From an uncultured Collinsella sp. (GTDB taxonomy: Bacteria; Actinomycetota; Coriobacteriia; Coriobacteriales; Coriobacteriaceae), in assembly GCA_900542315.1 (NCBI GenBank), contig UQMV01000001.1, positions 62,001-126,000 of the forward strand: a stretch of DNA of 64,000 nt, read 5' to 3'. Made by a program: the position numbers and the translations under genes. The notes under the pieces are model-generated. The model was not told the DNA's origin, made no database searches, and saw only the letters and a program-made list of their open reading frames with translations. Of the stretch, positions 61,522 to 64,000 are shown in pieces (position 1 is the stretch's first letter; every line of letters begins with the position of its first letter).

Positions 61522-63384
61522 ATGGAGGCAAAAGAAAACCGCCCCGATGCCTGCACAGCTTCCGGGACGGCCAAATCTATATATAAATATTTTAGCACAG
61601 ATGCGACTGATATTCAAGATGAAACGGGATGGCTGTTCCTGCCCGAGGATTGCGTAGATGTGGTCGCCGTTTGCGAAGAGCAGACTATCGCGTACGACAA
61701 TCTTCTCGCGTACGCCGCCCTGTCCTACCTTCAGGGCATCGACGCCGAGAATCCGCCCTCTCGCGACACGCTCAAGTTCGAGCTTCTGACGCTGACGAAC
61801 CGCTGCATCGACGCTTACAACTTGGGTAAGCGCGACCCGAACGCGGCTCCCGGCGCGAAGCATAAGGATGCCTATCCTGACGAGAAGCAGGGCGCGGAGC
61901 GCTACAAGCGCTTGTCGGGTCTCCATTTCTTGCAGATTGCCATTGTCCTGCGCGAGCTGCATCACGCTATCGGGATACCCTGCAACAGGGCTGACGACGA
62001 CGGCAATTTCGACATAGGCGTCTATCAGGAGAGCGGTCCGAACAAGGGGTGCTATGACACGACCGAAGAGGTCCTGACGCGCCTGATTCGCAGCTACAAC
62101 ATGGCAATCACCACGAAGGGCGTCAACGAGACGGTTGCCACCCTTCGCGACATCTGCGAGAAGAGAAGGGCGTGCACGGACAAAGACCTCGTTGCCGTGA
62201 ACAATGGCATCTATGACTACGGCCATAAGATTCTGATGGGTTTCGACCCCGAGCTGGTCTTTCTGACGAAATCCCATATTGATTTCGTCGACAGCGCGAA
62301 AAATCCCGTCATCCATAACGACGAGGACGGCACCGATTGGGACGTCGTCTCTTGGATGGACGAGCTTTCCGACGACCCGGAAATCGTCAAGCTCCTATGG
62401 CAAATCATCGGAGCGACCATCCGCCCGAACGTGAGCTGGAACAAGAGCGCATGGTTCTACTCGACGCTGGGCAACAACGGCAAGGGCACGCTGTGCGTCC
62501 TGCTGCGTAACCTATGCGGGTCGGGCGCTTGGGCATCCATCCCCCTGAAGAACTTCTCGGAGCCGTTCATGTTGGAGCCTCTGACCCGCGTGTCCGCCGT
62601 CATCACCGACGAGAACGACACGGGGACGTTCGTGGACGACGCGGCGGCGCTCAAGAGCGTCATCACGGGCGACCCCTTCCAGCTGAATCGCAAGTTCAAG
62701 GCGCCCCGCAACGTGCTCTTTCGCGGGCTCATGATTCAGTGCGTCAACGAGCTGCCGAAGCTCCGCGACAAGTCCGAATCCATGTACCGCCGCCTGCTGG
62801 TGATTCCGTTCGACAAGCGATTCCAGGGATGCGAGCGCAAGTACATCAAGGACGACTACCTGAACCGTCAGGACGTTCTTGAGTACGTGCTCTACCGCGT
62901 GCTCGCCGAGACCGACTATTACGAGCTTGCCGAACCGGATGCCTGCTCGGCGCTTCTGGATGATTTCCGCGTGGCGAACGACCCCCTGCGCCAGTTCGCC
63001 GACGAGATTTTCCCTGCGGCGTCTTGGCATCTGCTTCCCTGCAAGTTCCTGTACGACCTGTACCGCCATTGGTTCCAGCGCAATCAGCCCTCCGGTCGCA
63101 TGCTCGGCCGAAACGCTTTCTATGAATCAATCGAGGGCCTTGCCGAGGAACAGGGCTGGCAGTTGCAGGAGCGTGTCCGAAGCACCGGGCGTATGGATTT
63201 CCCCGAGCCGCTGATTCTCGAATACGACGTGACGGAGTGGATGAACAAGTCCTATCGCGGGTCCGATAACGACCGCCGGTGCATGCCGGAGCTGAACGAC
63301 AGCTATCGCGGATACGTGCGTATCTCGACCGCCTTCTTCGACGGCGGTTATGACATAGACGATTCAACGAACAAGGAGGAATAG
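61522..63384 (+). CDS. D5-type primase-helicase (SF3) of a mobile element
   Basis: A 620-residue protein. The N-terminal 280 residues have no clear catalytic motif and are the likely primase/D5_N part. The SF3 helicase core follows: Walker A TLGNNGKGT with K321, Walker B AVITDENDTG, and motif C GLMIQCVNELP. A winged-helix-like C-terminal region follows (DLYRHWFQRNQPSGRML). This is the replication protein of P4-like satellites and many integrative elements. GC content and codon use resemble the host less than flanking core genes. It probably acts at the iteron region 600 bp upstream. Confidence 0.9.
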   Translation: MEAKENRPDACTASGTAKSIYKYFSTDATDIQDETGWLFLPEDCVDVVAVCEEQTIAYDNLLAYAALSYLQGIDAENPPSRDTLKFELLTLTNRCIDAYNLGKRDPNAAPGAKHKDAYPDEKQGAERYKRLSGLHFLQIAIVLRELHHAIGIPCNRADDDGNFDIGVYQESGPNKGCYDTTEEVLTRLIRSYNMAITTKGVNETVATLRDICEKRRACTDKDLVAVNNGIYDYGHKILMGFDPELVFLTKSHIDFVDSAKNPVIHNDEDGTDWDVVSWMDELSDDPEIVKLLWQIIGATIRPNVSWNKSAWFYSTLGNNGKGTLCVLLRNLCGSGAWASIPLKNFSEPFMLEPLTRVSAVITDENDTGTFVDDAAALKSVITGDPFQLNRKFKAPRNVLFRGLMIQCVNELPKLRDKSESMYRRLLVIPFDKRFQGCERKYIKDDYLNRQDVLEYVLYRVLAETDYYELAEPDACSALLDDFRVANDPLRQFADEIFPAASWHLLPCKFLYDLYRHWFQRNQPSGRMLGRNAFYESIEGLAEEQGWQLQERVRSTGRMDFPEPLILEYDVTEWMNKSYRGSDNDRRCMPELNDSYRGYVRISTAFFDGGYDIDDSTNKEE

Positions 63385-63387
63385 ATT

Positions 63388-63708
63388 ATGGCAACGAAGA
63401 GGTTTGATGATGTGGCCGAGAAGGCACGTGCGTTAGAGGCTCAGGCGAAGAAGCTGCGCCGCGAGGCGCAGGCCGCGAGGACGAAGGCTTACGCCGACGC
63501 GCTCGTGACGGTTTTCCCTGAAGTGAAGGACATGGGTTCGGCGGAAGAGGTCCTTGACTTCGTCAAGGGACTGAAGCCGGGCACCGGACACGGAACGCCG
63601 GATGCGCGCGCCGCTGGCGCTGCGGATTCCGGTCATGTTCCTACCGCAGAAGCTGGAGAGTCGTCGGAAGCGCACGGCGGTTTTTCCGGCGCGGCCTACC
63701 AAGGGTAG
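63388..63708 (+). CDS. Small coiled-coil protein of the mobile element
   Basis: A 106-residue protein. The first 45 residues are a predicted coiled coil (EKARALEAQAKKLRREAQAA); the rest is Gly/Ala/His-rich and likely disordered. The ATG follows GGAGG and lies three bases after the primase stop codon, so it belongs to that operon. Family not recognised; its place before a possible oriT suggests an accessory role in replication or mobilisation. Confidence 0.7.
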   Translation: MATKRFDDVAEKARALEAQAKKLRREAQAARTKAYADALVTVFPEVKDMGSAEEVLDFVKGLKPGTGHGTPDARAAGAADSGHVPTAEAGESSEAHGGFSGAAYQG

Positions 63709-63719
63709 CCGTGCTGGGT

Positions 63720-63905
63720 TCCACCGAGGGATTCGGGTTCCATGTCGGACAGGGGAAGTCGTTCCCGTGTCCGACATGGACGGGTGAGGCTCGGTGGACA
63801 AAAGGCGGGGGTTCGAAGGGGACGGCGCAGCCGCCCCCTCGCAAGCTGACGGAGTAGGGCAAATTGCGAGAATCGCAATTTGTACGTACGAAGTCAATGC
63901 TTGCT
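63720..63905. other. Nested inverted repeats, oriT-like region at element edge
   Basis: TCCACCGAG (63720) pairs with CTCGGTGGA (63790), enclosing CCATGTCGGACA (63740) and TGTCCGACATGG (63768). Then CAAATTGCGA (63860-63869) and TCGCAATTTG (63873-63882) form a perfect palindrome followed by TACGTACGAAGTCAATGC. A palindrome next to an asymmetric, non-repeated run is the usual form of mobilisation origins. The final bases AGCAAAGGAG are a ribosome binding site for a gene that starts outside the window, plausibly a mobilisation gene. Confidence 0.55.
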
Positions 63906-64000
63906 CTTTTCCCCTTTGCGCAGAGACGTTGTGAGATTAGCCGAAAACGGCATTTCGGATTGTCCGCCGCAGGCGGGCGTTTCGGATAGCAGCAAAGGAG

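Noticed and set aside
61108..62316. Long minus-strand frame across the mobile-element genes
   Set aside because: It crosses the terminator and is antisense to the HTH and primase genes, both of which have strong ribosome sites.

Overview
The window is high-GC bacterial DNA with dense gene packing and strong GAGG/AGGAG ribosome binding sites. It looks like a human-gut Coriobacteriia chromosome, most likely Collinsella. That genus call is inference from gene content (Kup next to a shortened KdpDE, LPXTG-like anchored surface proteins, an EF-G-like protein, many MDR ABC exporters, PTS sugar genes), GC-rich codon use and a short bacterial SRP RNA. No 16S rRNA gene is present to confirm it.

Layout. 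1-3.1 kb: end of a HAD hydrolase and a bifunctional 23S rRNA methyltransferase (rlmKL) whose N-terminal catalytic half looks dead. 3.1-7.9 kb (minus): kup, a tiny membrane protein, a KdpD-like kinase lacking the usual N-terminal sensor, and KdpE: a potassium uptake and sensing cluster. 8-16.8 kb: nitroreductase, LTA-synthase-like sulfatase, a 1366-residue cell-wall-anchored protein, tandem 62-bp repeats, a long palindromic element and a flavodoxin-like protein. 16.9-25 kb: heterodimeric ABC exporter, SRP RNA, VWA adhesin, a TadA-glycerate kinase fusion and tRNA-Ser(UGA). 25-33.9 kb: TetR regulator, lemA, ilvE, DedA, cysE, and a MarR-controlled second heterodimeric ABC exporter with a clear promoter and two operators. 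34-44.6 kb: small unknown proteins, nitroreductase, an odd Fis-type regulator, YeiH transporter, GntR regulator, glmS, LacI regulator, HAD phosphatase and larE. 44.8-52.3 kb: a PTS carbohydrate operon (EIIBC, GatZ/KbaZ-like protein, transaldolase, split transketolase, EIIA) read on the minus strand, facing a LacI regulator. 52.4-58.2 kb: secreted nuclease, EF-G-like protein and a polar amino acid ABC importer. 58.5-60.2 kb: rlmD.

From the 3' end of rlmD to the right edge the character changes. There is a field of GTTCCA/TGGAAC iterons, a leader RNA ending in a terminator, an excisionase-like HTH protein, a D5/SF3 primase-helicase, a small coiled-coil protein and an oriT-like palindrome. This reads as one end of an integrative mobilizable element that used the 3' end of rlmD as its target. 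Relaxase and integrase would lie beyond the window.

The most unusual signal is non-coding. At least three elements (16052-16180, 26558-26682, 58254-58378) share one geometry: 28-bp arms that are perfect or nearly perfect inverted repeats, unique to each locus, around a core of 69-71 nt. Two of the cores are 91 percent identical although their arms are unrelated. A second, shorter family of intergenic palindromes (nine copies) has a GGGACAGG-type centre and locus-specific complementary arms, like REP sequences.
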